A stretch of 17,569 nucleotides of DNA, taken from contig CALZJV010000045.1 of assembly GCA_945787595.1 (NCBI GenBank), forward strand, positions 1 through 17,569, in the 5' to 3' direction. Each line of letters starts with the position of its first letter. Within the stretch, counting starts at the first letter, position 1. Of the stretch, positions 1 through 6,942 are shown piece by piece. Position numbers and translations under genes: made by a program. Below the pieces are notes generated by a model. The model made no database searches. It had not been told where the DNA came from and saw nothing but the letters and a program-made list of their open reading frames with translations. This DNA is from an uncultured Desulfobacterales bacterium. GTDB lineage: Bacteria > Desulfobacterota > Desulfobacteria > Desulfobacterales > JAFDCJ01.

Positions 1-378
1 CGCGCCACGGTGACCATCACGGTCCAGGCAGTGGCTGCTGTCGAGGCCGAGATCGAGGCTCCGGGAGCCATCAACGCTGCCAACCAAGGCAGGACTCCCG
101 TCGGAATCGGGTTCGATGACAACGGCATGCCGGTTGAGATAGCCGAACTTGTCTGTGGTGGCGACGTGTCCAATGCCATGGCGATGCCCGAGCGCATCAA
201 CATCACGGATGACGGCGAAAACGAATTCACTGCCCGCTTCCGGACCCGGGATCTGATGCTCGACTGCGAGGACACAAAGATCGTGTGCACGGGAATCCTG
301 GTCGACGGAAGGACTTTTGAGGGCATGGACGAAATTAGGGTGATCCGCGACTTCGAAGGAGAACGCTGTCCGAAGTGA
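1..378 (+). CDS. C-terminal part of a secreted or surface beta-rich protein (5' end outside window)
   Basis: The frame is open from base 1 to the TGA at 376-378, so this is the last 125 residues of a longer gene. The first residues (ATVTITV) look like the closing strand of an Ig- or cadherin-like repeat. The rest resembles the C-terminal module that often ends bacterial extracellular repeat proteins: a stretch ending in FRTRDLMLDCEDTK, then TGILVDGRTFEGMDEIRV, which fits the usual pattern of a 'HFRTQ..L..D.....L.G...DG..F.G.D.IR' tail. It is acidic with several Asp/Asn-rich turns and four Cys. No enzyme motif is visible. It lies 221 bp upstream of the cytochrome gene on the same strand, so it may belong to the same exported set. 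Function unknown; the secreted assignment is inferred from similarity of pattern only. Confidence 0.6.
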   Translation, partial: RATVTITVQAVAAVEAEIEAPGAINAANQGRTPVGIGFDDNGMPVEIAELVCGGDVSNAMAMPERINITDDGENEFTARFRTRDLMLDCEDTKIVCTGILVDGRTFEGMDEIRVIRDFEGERCPK

Positions 379-511
379 GACGACAACTAGGATGGTGAGT
401 AAATCAGGCATATTCTTGCTAATCATCATCTAGAATGACTCATGGGCTTCTCGAACGAGTTCAATACAGTCGGCTGCCGATGTAAGGATTAGGAATGATG
501 GCGGCCGTGGG

Positions 512-546
512 GGGTGAGGATGCATAAATTAAAAGCATCCTTACCC
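512..546 (+). repeat. 12-bp stem-loop in the leader of the cytochrome gene
   Basis: Bases 512-523 (GGGTGAGGATGC) pair with 535-546 (GCATCCTTACCC), all 12 positions pairing as RNA with one G-U pair, around an 11-nt AT-rich loop. No T-run follows, so it is a poor intrinsic terminator for the upstream gene. It could be a leader structure of the cytochrome mRNA, a processing site or a small dispersed palindrome. The rest of the 379-599 gap shows only the palindrome at 561-577 and the ribosome binding site. Confidence 0.6.
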
Positions 547-560
547 ATCATCATCTAACC

Positions 561-577
561 TGTCACGCCAGGTGACA
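561..577. promoter_or_regulatory. Perfect 6-bp palindrome (TGTCAC-N5-GTGACA) just upstream of the cytochrome gene
   Basis: TGTCAC at 561-566 and GTGACA at 572-577 form a perfect dyad with a 5-nt spacer, centred 31 bp before the ATG and just before the AAAGGAGG ribosome binding site. The 17-bp size and symmetry suit a dimeric helix-turn-helix regulator. It is not the standard CRP (TGTGA-N6-TCACA) or FNR (TTGAT-N4-ATCAA) site. It could instead be a small mRNA hairpin beside the ribosome binding site. No clear -35/-10 pair was recognised nearby. Confidence 0.35.
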
Positions 578-599
578 ATTCCAGAGAAAGGAGGACTAA

Positions 600-3083
600 A
601 TGGCGCGAAAGATTTCATTAAACAGGCTTGCCTCGAAGGCTCCGTCAAACAAGACAGAGTCGCGGAACAGACGCGATTGGTGCCTGCTGGGACTCGTCTT
701 CCTTGCCGCCGTGGGCCTGGCTCTGCTCGCTCCGGCCAGCCAGGCGCAGGCGGTCACCGTGAGCGTGGAGGTCACCGGTAATGCCGTGCCGGGCGGCACG
801 CTGACGGCGACGGCCAGCGTTGACATGGGCACCATCTTGACCGTTAACTGGACGCAGACCGGCGGTGCGGCAGCTTCCATCAGCCCGGCCGACATGAATC
901 CCACAACCGTGACGCTGGGAGCCGAGAGTCTGTACAAGGACGAGCTCTTCCACGTGCTGGCCGAGCCCCCCATCGGCGCGGACCAGCTGCCGCCCAACGT
1001 CCCGCTGCCACCGGAGCCGTTTCCGGGAGGTCTTCAGAACCGTTTCCAGGTCGTCGGCCTGAATCCCTTTGCCCTCGAAGAAGCGGGGAAGGTCACCCTC
1101 AAGGTGGAGGTGACGACCACGTCCGGCGCCGCCGAGGCCGAGGTGGAGATCCACACCGCACTGCCGTGGAAGCCCAAATCCGACATCCGAACCGTTGCCA
1201 CTGGAATCCCGGTCCTGCTGCACGGCAAGGACCAGGCCTTGTACGACTGGACTTTGACGCCACCCGCCGGGTCGGCAGCGACCCTGATGGACGCGATGTC
1301 GCAAAACCCGGAATTCACGCCGGACATCCCCGGGCTCTATGAGGTTGCGGTGACGGATGAGGCCGGCGGCCCGATCATGATAGACGTCTACGCCGGCACC
1401 TGGCGCGGCGTCATCAAGGGCCAGGACGCGGACGGGCGGCCGGTTGCGGACACGAGCTGCACGGGCTGCCACAACCCGAGCGGCATGCCGGCACCCGACA
1501 AGTTCACCCCCTGGGCCCAGACCGGACACGCCGAGATTTTCACCAATCTTCTGAACACGAGCGGCTTCTACAACCCGGGTTGCTTTGCCTGCCATACGGT
1601 TGGATACGATCTTGAGGTCGCCAACGGCGGCATTGACGACGCGTTCGATTACGGGGACTTCCTCGCCTCGGGCCTGCTCGGAAACCCGGACCCCAACAAC
1701 TGGACCACCATGTTGGCGGATTTTCCCGTTTCGGCTCAGCTCGCCAACATCCAGTGCGAAAACTGCCACGGGCCGCAACTAAGCGGTGCCCACAGGCAAG
1801 ACGAGTCAAGTCTGACGGGCCTTAACGCCAGGAGCACCATCTCCTCCAACGTCTGTGCGGTCTGCCACGGCGAACCGCTTCGCCACGCGCGCTTTCAGCA
1901 GTGGCAGTTGAGCAAGCATGCCAACTACGAGGTGGCCATCGACGAAGGCGACAGCGGCAACTGCTCGCGCTGCCACACGGGGAACGGCTTTCTGACCTGG
2001 TTGCCGGTCCTGTTGGATGACGACCCCGCAACTGACCCCACCGCAAGCATCGAAGTAGCCTGGACAGCGGACGAGGTCCACCCGCAGACCTGCGGCACCT
2101 GCCACGACCCGCACAACATCGGAACCACGAGCGGCAGCGACCCGAATGCGACCGTTCGCATCAGCGGGGACACGCCGCTCCTGATTGCCGGGTTTATAGC
2201 GTCCGACGTGGGCCGGGGCGCCATCTGCATTACCTGCCACAACACGCGTCGGGGGTTGCGCAACGACGACCTCCCCCTGACCGACCCCACACGGGCCCCC
2301 CACGGGTCTGCTCACGGCGACATGCTGATGGGACAAAACGCCTACCTGGTGGACTTGGGCGAGATAGATCCGGTATTGGGCTTTCCCCCCGGTCTTCCGG
2401 GTAGTCATGCGTCGCTGCAGGACGCCTGCGCGACCTGCCACATGGAGGCAACGGATCCGCCCCCTGATCTGGCCTACAACCTGGGTGGGACCAACCACAC
2501 CTTCTTCGCCAGCACCGAGATTTGCTCCGAGTGCCACGGATTCACCGCTGATGCGGTGCAAGGCCCAGTGGCTGCAAGTCTTGACACGCTCCAGGGGCTG
2601 ATCGAAGAGGCCCTGCTGGCGCTGATCACGGAGTTGACTGAAGACGGAAACGCCATCAATTTGAACGACGAGGTGATCATTTCCAGCAAGAATGTAGGCG
2701 ATATCGAAGAGATCGTCTTCGGCGAATTTCGCGGACGACAGTCCATTACCGTGACCTTGAACGGCACCACTGTCGGCCCGATCCGGGTGAGCGACATCAG
2801 CGTCGTCGAGAAAGTGACCCTCTGTCACAACGACAAGAAGACGCTTAGCGTCAAAGCCTCGGCGGCTGCAGCACACTTGCGCCACGGAGATACGCTGGGC
2901 GCCTGTCCTGGGGATGACGCCGGTCCCACTCTGGGTGATCTGTATGACTTTGCGGACCCGGGGCTCATCAAGGCCGGCTGGAACTGGAACCTGATCCACA
3001 ACGACGGCAGTAAAGGCGTTCACAATCCGTTGTTCGCAAACAACGTGCTCACCGCCAGCATCGCGGCCCTCGCCGGGCTGTAA
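600..3083 (+). CDS. Exported nine-heme c-type cytochrome with Ig-like N-terminal region and inserted C-terminal module
   Basis: An 827-residue protein. Start: ATG directly after an AAAGGAGG ribosome binding site. Residues 27-51 form a long hydrophobic Sec-type signal peptide ending AQA. Residues about 52-270 are beta-rich and Ig/PKD-like (PGGTLTATASV, GLYEVAVTDEAGG) without hemes. Nine CXXCH heme c sites follow at residues 287, 328, 386, 419, 455, 498, 543, 610 and 642, spaced 32-67 residues apart, with further His that could be distal ligands. The tail (from about 786) carries NDGSKGVHNP, a C-terminal motif seen in several multiheme cytochromes. Between the ninth heme and this tail lies a segment of about 105 residues (681-785) with TLCHNDKK and HLRHGDTLGAC, a short Cys/His motif known from secreted marine bacterial proteins. 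Role: periplasmic or extracellular electron transfer. A catalytic role of the octaheme/c554 type is possible but unproven. A terminator separates it from the oxidase downstream. Confidence 0.9.
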   Translation: MARKISLNRLASKAPSNKTESRNRRDWCLLGLVFLAAVGLALLAPASQAQAVTVSVEVTGNAVPGGTLTATASVDMGTILTVNWTQTGGAAASISPADMNPTTVTLGAESLYKDELFHVLAEPPIGADQLPPNVPLPPEPFPGGLQNRFQVVGLNPFALEEAGKVTLKVEVTTTSGAAEAEVEIHTALPWKPKSDIRTVATGIPVLLHGKDQALYDWTLTPPAGSAATLMDAMSQNPEFTPDIPGLYEVAVTDEAGGPIMIDVYAGTWRGVIKGQDADGRPVADTSCTGCHNPSGMPAPDKFTPWAQTGHAEIFTNLLNTSGFYNPGCFACHTVGYDLEVANGGIDDAFDYGDFLASGLLGNPDPNNWTTMLADFPVSAQLANIQCENCHGPQLSGAHRQDESSLTGLNARSTISSNVCAVCHGEPLRHARFQQWQLSKHANYEVAIDEGDSGNCSRCHTGNGFLTWLPVLLDDDPATDPTASIEVAWTADEVHPQTCGTCHDPHNIGTTSGSDPNATVRISGDTPLLIAGFIASDVGRGAICITCHNTRRGLRNDDLPLTDPTRAPHGSAHGDMLMGQNAYLVDLGEIDPVLGFPPGLPGSHASLQDACATCHMEATDPPPDLAYNLGGTNHTFFASTEICSECHGFTADAVQGPVAASLDTLQGLIEEALLALITELTEDGNAINLNDEVIISSKNVGDIEEIVFGEFRGRQSITVTLNGTTVGPIRVSDISVVEKVTLCHNDKKTLSVKASAAAAHLRHGDTLGACPGDDAGPTLGDLYDFADPGLIKAGWNWNLIHNDGSKGVHNPLFANNVLTASIAALAGL

Positions 3084-3115
3084 TTCGCGGAGGCACAGAC
3101 TAACTGCATCGCACA

Positions 3116-3154
3116 CCTCATCCGGCGAGACGTCACACGTCCCGCCGGATGAGG
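3116..3154. repeat. 18-bp near-perfect inverted repeat after the cytochrome gene
   Basis: Bases 3116-3133 pair with 3137-3154 at 17 of 18 positions (one A-C mismatch), with a loop of only three bases. The arms contain CTCATCCGGCG and CGCCGGATGAG. It begins 32 bp after the stop codon and lacks a T-run; the T-run hairpin at 3189-3218 follows. It is probably a 3' mRNA stabilising hairpin or a REP-like palindrome. Confidence 0.75.
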
Positions 3155-3188
3155 GATACTAGCGCACGCGGAGGTCATCTATACGAGG

Positions 3189-3218
3189 GAGGAAGCGCAT
3201 GGCTTCCTCCTTTTTTTG
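3189..3218 (+). terminator. Rho-independent terminator of the cytochrome gene
   Basis: A perfect 9-bp stem, GGAGGAAGC (3189-3197) with GCTTCCTCC (3203-3211), has a 5-nt loop and is followed at once by seven T. It lies about 105 bp after the cytochrome stop. Textbook geometry for + strand termination, which implies the multicopper oxidase downstream has its own promoter; a TATAAT at 3234-3239 is a candidate -10, but no good -35 is seen. Confidence 0.9.
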
Positions 3219-3292
3219 GGTATTTCACATCTTATAATGAATTCAATTTTTTGGCTAACATGTCTAATCTAACTTAAAAGGGAGGCAAGATT

Positions 3293-5377
3293 ATGAAATC
3301 TATGAAGACATCTAAGTTTAAGATGACACGAAGACAGGTTCTGAAGGCAGGCATGATCGGTGGTGCGGGACTGCTTTTGCCCTGGAAGTTTAAGCTTCAG
3401 AAAGCCTATGCCCAGATAGCGGGCGGCACGCTGGCTCCCGGCGATGTGGATAAGTTCGTAATGCCCTTGATTAAGCCTCCAGCCATGCCGCTGTCTCCGG
3501 GATCAAACAAGAACAAGGACAAGTACAAGATCGCGGTGCGGCAGTTCTCTCAAAACATACTCCCCGGAGGGCCTTTTAATACAGGCGTCACGGATTATCC
3601 CATGACCACCGTGTGGAGCTACGGTTCTGTCAACTTTCCTGGTACTGTTCTTGAGGGCGGTACCTTTAATTATCCAGCTTTCACCATCGAGGCAACGGCG
3701 AACAAAACGACGCAGGTCCTGTGGAGGAATGATCTAAAAGACGCCAAGGGTAAGTTTTTGTCCCATCTACTGCCGGTCGACCAGACCCTCCACTGGGCCA
3801 ATCCACCGGGCGGAATCGCCGGACGCGATCGGAGGGGATTCGATCCCAATCCATATATGGGACCCGTGCCAATCGTCACCCATGTTCACGGTGCGCACAC
3901 CTCCGAGCAGTTCGACGGTTATGCCGAAGCCTGGTACTTGCCCGATGCCAAAAATATCCCGGCTGGCTTTGCCAGGACGGGCACCTTCTTCGATTATTTC
4001 AACCAGAAATACGGCGAGGGCTGGTCGCCGGGCACAGTGAGCTTCAAATATCCTAACGACCAACCGGCCACAACCCTGTGGTACCATGACCACACCCTGG
4101 GCATGACGCGGCTCAATGTCTATGCAGGTCCGGCTGGCTATTGGCTCATTCGCGGCGGTGAGTATGACCTTGACCTCGGCTACGTTGCACCGGGAGTCGG
4201 CGACAGTCCGCTTGGCGAGTACACCGAGATTCCTATCGCCATCCAGGATCGCTCCTTTAATGCAGACGGATCGCTGTTTTACCCCGACAACCGGGCCTTT
4301 TTCGAGGGGCTGGATCCTGCACAGCTACAAATCCCCTTCATACCAGATGAAGCCTGCGACGGGCTGCCCAGCGACGTTTCGCCTATCTGGAACCCCGAAT
4401 TCTTCGGTAACATGATGGTGGTCAACGGCTTCACCTGGCCGTTTCTTGAGGTTGAGCAACGCCGCTACCGCTTCCGTTTCCTCAATGGCTGCAACTCGCG
4501 CTTTCTGATCCTGAAGATGACCACTACACCGAGGATGAACAACGATGGGTTCAATTCGCCTGAGTTCTCGTTTTGGCAGATCGGCGCCGAACAGGGCTTC
4601 CTGCCCGCTCCGAAGGAGCTGGATTATCTGCTAATGGCTCCGGCCGAACGCGCGGATGTCATCGTCGACTTCACGAACGTCCCGGTTGGAACCGAGATTA
4701 TTCTCGTCAACGACGGTCCGGATGCGCCGTTTGGCGGCGTATCGGTGGAGGATCTGTCCGATTGGGAATCCACCGGCCAGGTGATGAAGTTTGTGGTGAA
4801 AGCACGCTCCAACGGCGATACCACCACCCCGCCGGACCAATTGGTACTCCCAGCGCAGCCGGTTCTCCCTGCGACCGACGTGACCCGACAGGTGTCGCTC
4901 AACGAGGAGGAATCAGCAAGCGTCAGGATCTTTGAAGATGGCTCCGGCAACATCGTCTTGGATTGCGCTACGAACGAGGTCTTCGGACCAACATCGGCTC
5001 TGCTGGGGACCATCAATCCCGACTTCACCGCCAACCCACTGCTGTGGAGCGACCTTATTACCGAAAACCCGGCTCTGGGCGCTACCGAGGAGTGGCAGAT
5101 TCAAAACCTTACCGAGGATGCCCATCCCATTCATGTCCACCTTGTGAAATTCAAGGTCTTGGGCAGAGGTTTTGACGGCTTTCAGCCACCAGAGGCTTGG
5201 GAAGTGGGTTTCAAGGACACGGTCATCGCATATCCAGGGGAGATTACCCGCATCAAGGCCACCTACGACCTGCCTGGTTTCTTTGTCTGGCACTGCCACA
5301 TCGTCGAGCACGAGGACAACGAGATGATGCGGCCGTACCATATCGGGCCGATCCCGCCGGATGCACCAGCCCAATAA
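3293..5377 (+). CDS. Tat-exported multicopper oxidase (three-cupredoxin; CotA / phenoxazinone synthase / bilirubin oxidase-like)
   Basis: A 694-residue protein whose ATG follows a GGGAGG ribosome binding site. A twin-arginine signal (TRRQVLK, Arg13-Arg14, then a hydrophobic stretch and AYA at 38-40) predicts folded export with copper loaded. All four copper-binding motifs are present: HVHGAH (197-202), WYHDH (263-267), HPIHVH (611-616) and HCHIVEHEDNEM (667-678). The last gives Cys668, His673 and an axial Met678 for type 1 copper. The family oxidises phenols, bilirubin, Mn(II), Fe(II) or Cu(I) with reduction of O2 to water. It is longer than CotA (about 510 residues) and closer to phenoxazinone synthase in size. 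The nine-heme cytochrome upstream suggests a role in extracellular redox chemistry, but the terminator between them argues for separate transcripts. The substrate cannot be assigned; an O2-using enzyme is notable beside anaerobe-type genes. Confidence 0.93.
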   Translation: MKSMKTSKFKMTRRQVLKAGMIGGAGLLLPWKFKLQKAYAQIAGGTLAPGDVDKFVMPLIKPPAMPLSPGSNKNKDKYKIAVRQFSQNILPGGPFNTGVTDYPMTTVWSYGSVNFPGTVLEGGTFNYPAFTIEATANKTTQVLWRNDLKDAKGKFLSHLLPVDQTLHWANPPGGIAGRDRRGFDPNPYMGPVPIVTHVHGAHTSEQFDGYAEAWYLPDAKNIPAGFARTGTFFDYFNQKYGEGWSPGTVSFKYPNDQPATTLWYHDHTLGMTRLNVYAGPAGYWLIRGGEYDLDLGYVAPGVGDSPLGEYTEIPIAIQDRSFNADGSLFYPDNRAFFEGLDPAQLQIPFIPDEACDGLPSDVSPIWNPEFFGNMMVVNGFTWPFLEVEQRRYRFRFLNGCNSRFLILKMTTTPRMNNDGFNSPEFSFWQIGAEQGFLPAPKELDYLLMAPAERADVIVDFTNVPVGTEIILVNDGPDAPFGGVSVEDLSDWESTGQVMKFVVKARSNGDTTTPPDQLVLPAQPVLPATDVTRQVSLNEEESASVRIFEDGSGNIVLDCATNEVFGPTSALLGTINPDFTANPLLWSDLITENPALGATEEWQIQNLTEDAHPIHVHLVKFKVLGRGFDGFQPPEAWEVGFKDTVIAYPGEITRIKATYDLPGFFVWHCHIVEHEDNEMMRPYHIGPIPPDAPAQ

Positions 5378-5380
5378 TTA

Positions 5381-5644
5381 GTGGTCGAAGGGATATTGTC
5401 GATGAACCAGGAATTAAGGTTGATCACGATTGAAGAATTTGTTGAATCCCGGCGCAAGCATTCAGCGGTCGAGTCTTCAATTAATGCTTTAGAAAATCAC
5501 GGATTAGACCGCTGCCTGGATCATGGTTTACATGGGTTTGAACGTTATGTCGCGTTATCAGTATTAGCGCGCAATATACAAATATTGGGCTACTTGCTTC
5601 AGCAAAAAGAGCTAAAGAAGCAAAAGCGACGCAAAGCAGCATAA
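5381..5644 (+). pseudogene. C-terminal remnant of an ISNCY-like DDE transposase
   Basis: From the ATG at 5402 the 80-residue translation matches the C-terminal end of ISNCY-type transposases as I know them: an EEFVESRRKHSAVESSINAL block, then HGLDRC, GFERYVALSVLARNIQILG and a Lys/Arg-rich tail. The Glu in SAVES is the expected last residue of the DDE triad. The N-terminal and central parts, including both catalytic Asp, are absent. The fragment is in the same frame as the multicopper oxidase and begins a few codons after its TAA. It is therefore the scar of an insertion or rearrangement ending at the 3' end of the oxidase gene. A functional small protein is less likely, since no good ribosome binding site precedes it. 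Confidence 0.85.
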
Positions 5645-6032
5645 AGGATAACCGCTGCATCAAAAACAAGTACTTAATGGAGAGGTAGGTCTAATTTTAA
5701 AGAAAACGCTGCCAAAAATTGATTTGCTACTGGCCGCCATCATTATGAACACTATGAATTTAATGCGTGAGCATCAGAGGCCCGGCTGACTCGCGAAACA
5801 CCGTCCTCTCGTTCAGGCACTATTTAGATATCGGTAATTGATGCTCATTGGCGATTAGTTGGAGAACTGGTTTTAGAGCTGCAAAGAACTCCGTGAAAGG
5901 GCAATCCCTCTTATTTCTTGCCAGTATGGTATGCCAAGATCCGTAATTATTTATATATCTTATGCGTATCTCAATAAAATCTAATACGATAGCAGATCTT
6001 CATAATTAGGAATTTATCTCAGATAATTTTTA
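5645..6032. other. AT-rich gene-free stretch
   Basis: Beyond the transposase remnant no credible gene, RNA or strong hairpin is seen here. It may include the 3' flank and end of the decayed insertion sequence, but no terminal inverted repeat could be paired. A GTTTTAGAGCT string at 5870-5880 is single copy. Confidence 0.4.
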
Positions 6033-6236
6033 TCAGAAGCTTTGTATCCTATAAATGCAATCGCGAGTGATAAAGTCCTTGCCTTGAAACATTTCTCTTA
6101 GAACTGGACTAATCAGATCGAAATTATCCACTAATTTTTTTAGAAAGTCCTTTTCCGAAACCTTCTTCCAATCTTTATCACTTAAATCTTTAATTTCAAA
6201 CTGCGGCAAATTAAATATCATTTCTCTAGAGTCCAT
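6033..6236 (-). CDS. Small protein of unknown function, 67 residues
   Basis: Not recognised. The start was set at the ATG at 6236 because AGGAGG lies 5 nt before it on the minus strand, an unusually good ribosome binding site; an upstream in-frame ATG (6281) lacks one. The protein begins MDSREMIFNLPQFEIKDLSD, is rich in charged residues (Asp, Glu, Lys), has no signal peptide or membrane segment, and is probably alpha-helical (KDWKKVSEKDFLKKLVDNF). It has one Cys near the end (RDCIYR). It lies alone between transposase remnants in AT-rich DNA. A hairpin about 80 bp upstream (6317-6378) may sit in its leader. It could be an accessory or horizontally acquired gene. Confidence 0.6.
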   Translation of the reverse strand: MDSREMIFNLPQFEIKDLSDKDWKKVSEKDFLKKLVDNFDLISPVLREMFQGKDFITRDCIYRIQSF

Positions 6237-6316
6237 AGTAGCCTCCTGTAATAAACTTCTAAATTTAAGGAAGGATATCAAAAGAACGTTCCTCTAAAAA
6301 AGATCTATATCCCCAT

Positions 6317-6378
6317 AAAAGGTGGTCTGGATCCCAATAGAAAAAATTATCTATTGGGAGATGAGTAAGCACCTTTTT
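6317..6378. repeat. Nested double hairpin
   Basis: The outer arms AAAAGGTG (6317-6324) and CACCTTTT (6370-6377) pair perfectly over 8 bp. The inner arms CCCAATAG (6333-6340) and CTATTGGG (6351-6358) also pair perfectly over 8 bp around a 10-nt loop of only A and T. On the + strand the outer arm ends in five T, so it could terminate a + strand transcript. On the minus strand it would be an RNA leader about 80 nt before the 67-residue gene. Which strand is used is unknown. Confidence 0.55.
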
Positions 6379-6709
6379 GAGGGGTTTCTCCATTGAATCT
6401 TTACCCGATTATTAGGTTAAGTTTTAAGGGAAACCAGTTCTATTTCAGAACGATAAGAAGATTAATAATTGTGGAGCTACCAGCTATAGGAATTTCGCAT
6501 CAGAATGGGGTACTGGATGAGGCCAGCAGTTAGAAAGAGATGAGATGCAACGTTCCGTCTTTAAGAAACACAGGACGTTTGGTCAAAAAATTTTCTGTAT
6601 ATTTACATTAAGTTGCTATCATTGTCAAGAAATTAATAAAAGCACTACATTGCAGTAATTAAAAAGACGAGTGTATGGGGGAGTTTAGGGACGTCCATAA
6701 AATAATAAA
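6379..6709. other. AT-rich gene-free stretch
   Basis: No supported gene is seen. A 38-codon open frame starting at 6549 (MQRSVFKK...) has no clear ribosome binding site and no recognisable family. The stretch just before 6710 (AGGGACGTCC and following bases) probably belongs to the end of the decayed RAYT-type element. Confidence 0.35.
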
Positions 6710-6850
6710 CTACTTAACTAAAGTGTAATTCCACTCTTTGGCGATTTGCTCGCCGCGGCTGACAGCATAACCCACCGCGGGTTGGGTTAGCCCAAGGCGT
6801 TTGGCTAATTCGTTGGCCGTAAGGTCCAGCTCGCAACAGTAGTAATTAAT
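6710..6850 (-). pseudogene. C-terminal remnant of a REP-associated tyrosine (RAYT, Y1_Tnp) transposase
   Basis: The minus-strand frame from 6850 to the TAG at 6710-6712 encodes 46 residues containing CELDLTANELAKRLGLTQPA, then VGYAVSRGEQIAKEWNY. This matches the C-terminal helix-turn-helix tail typical of RAYT-like transposases (pattern 'ELAKRLGLSQPAVS..VRRGE.IA.E..'). The N-terminal Y1 domain with its HUH motif and catalytic Tyr is missing upstream, where DNA is AT-rich and non-coding. There is no start codon or ribosome binding site. The fragment is therefore a dead remnant. Such transposases mobilise palindromic repeats, which is relevant to the many palindromes in this window. Confidence 0.75.
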
Positions 6851-6917
6851 ATGCGGAAAATTCAATATTCCACCCAAATTATTGCTCTACAACTCGCTAA
6901 CTTGGGAATAGAAAAGA

Positions 6918-6942
6918 CAGCAATATGTTCCAACTATTGCTG
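6918..6942 (-). terminator. Probable terminator of the lipoprotein operon, overlapping the stop codon
   Basis: On the minus strand CAGCAAT (6942-6936) pairs perfectly with ATTGCTG (6924-6918) across an 11-nt loop, followed by the T-rich TCTTTTCT. The left arm includes the last two codons of the DUF2846-like gene and the first base of its TAG. The 7-bp stem is short, so efficiency may be modest. Confidence 0.5.

Noticed and set aside
645..3116. Long open frames on the minus strand (377 and 436 codons) opposite the cytochrome gene
   Set aside because: They mirror the GC-rich codon pattern of the cytochrome, have no family features, and conflict with nine CXXCH motifs and a signal peptide on the + strand.
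3234..3239. TATAAT as promoter of the multicopper oxidase
   Set aside because: A perfect -10, but the expected -35 position falls in the T-run of the terminator with no resemblance to TTGACA; not listed as a feature.
5381..5644. A functional small helical protein after the multicopper oxidase
   Set aside because: The sequence follows the C-terminus of ISNCY-like transposases block by block, so a remnant explains it better.
5870..5880. GTTTTAGAGCT, like the start of a type II CRISPR repeat
   Set aside because: It occurs once, with no spaced copies, no tracr-like partner and no cas gene in the window; chance match.
6549..6665. A 38-codon + strand frame (MQRSVFKK...)
   Set aside because: No clear ribosome binding site and no similarity recognised; too short in AT-rich DNA to support.
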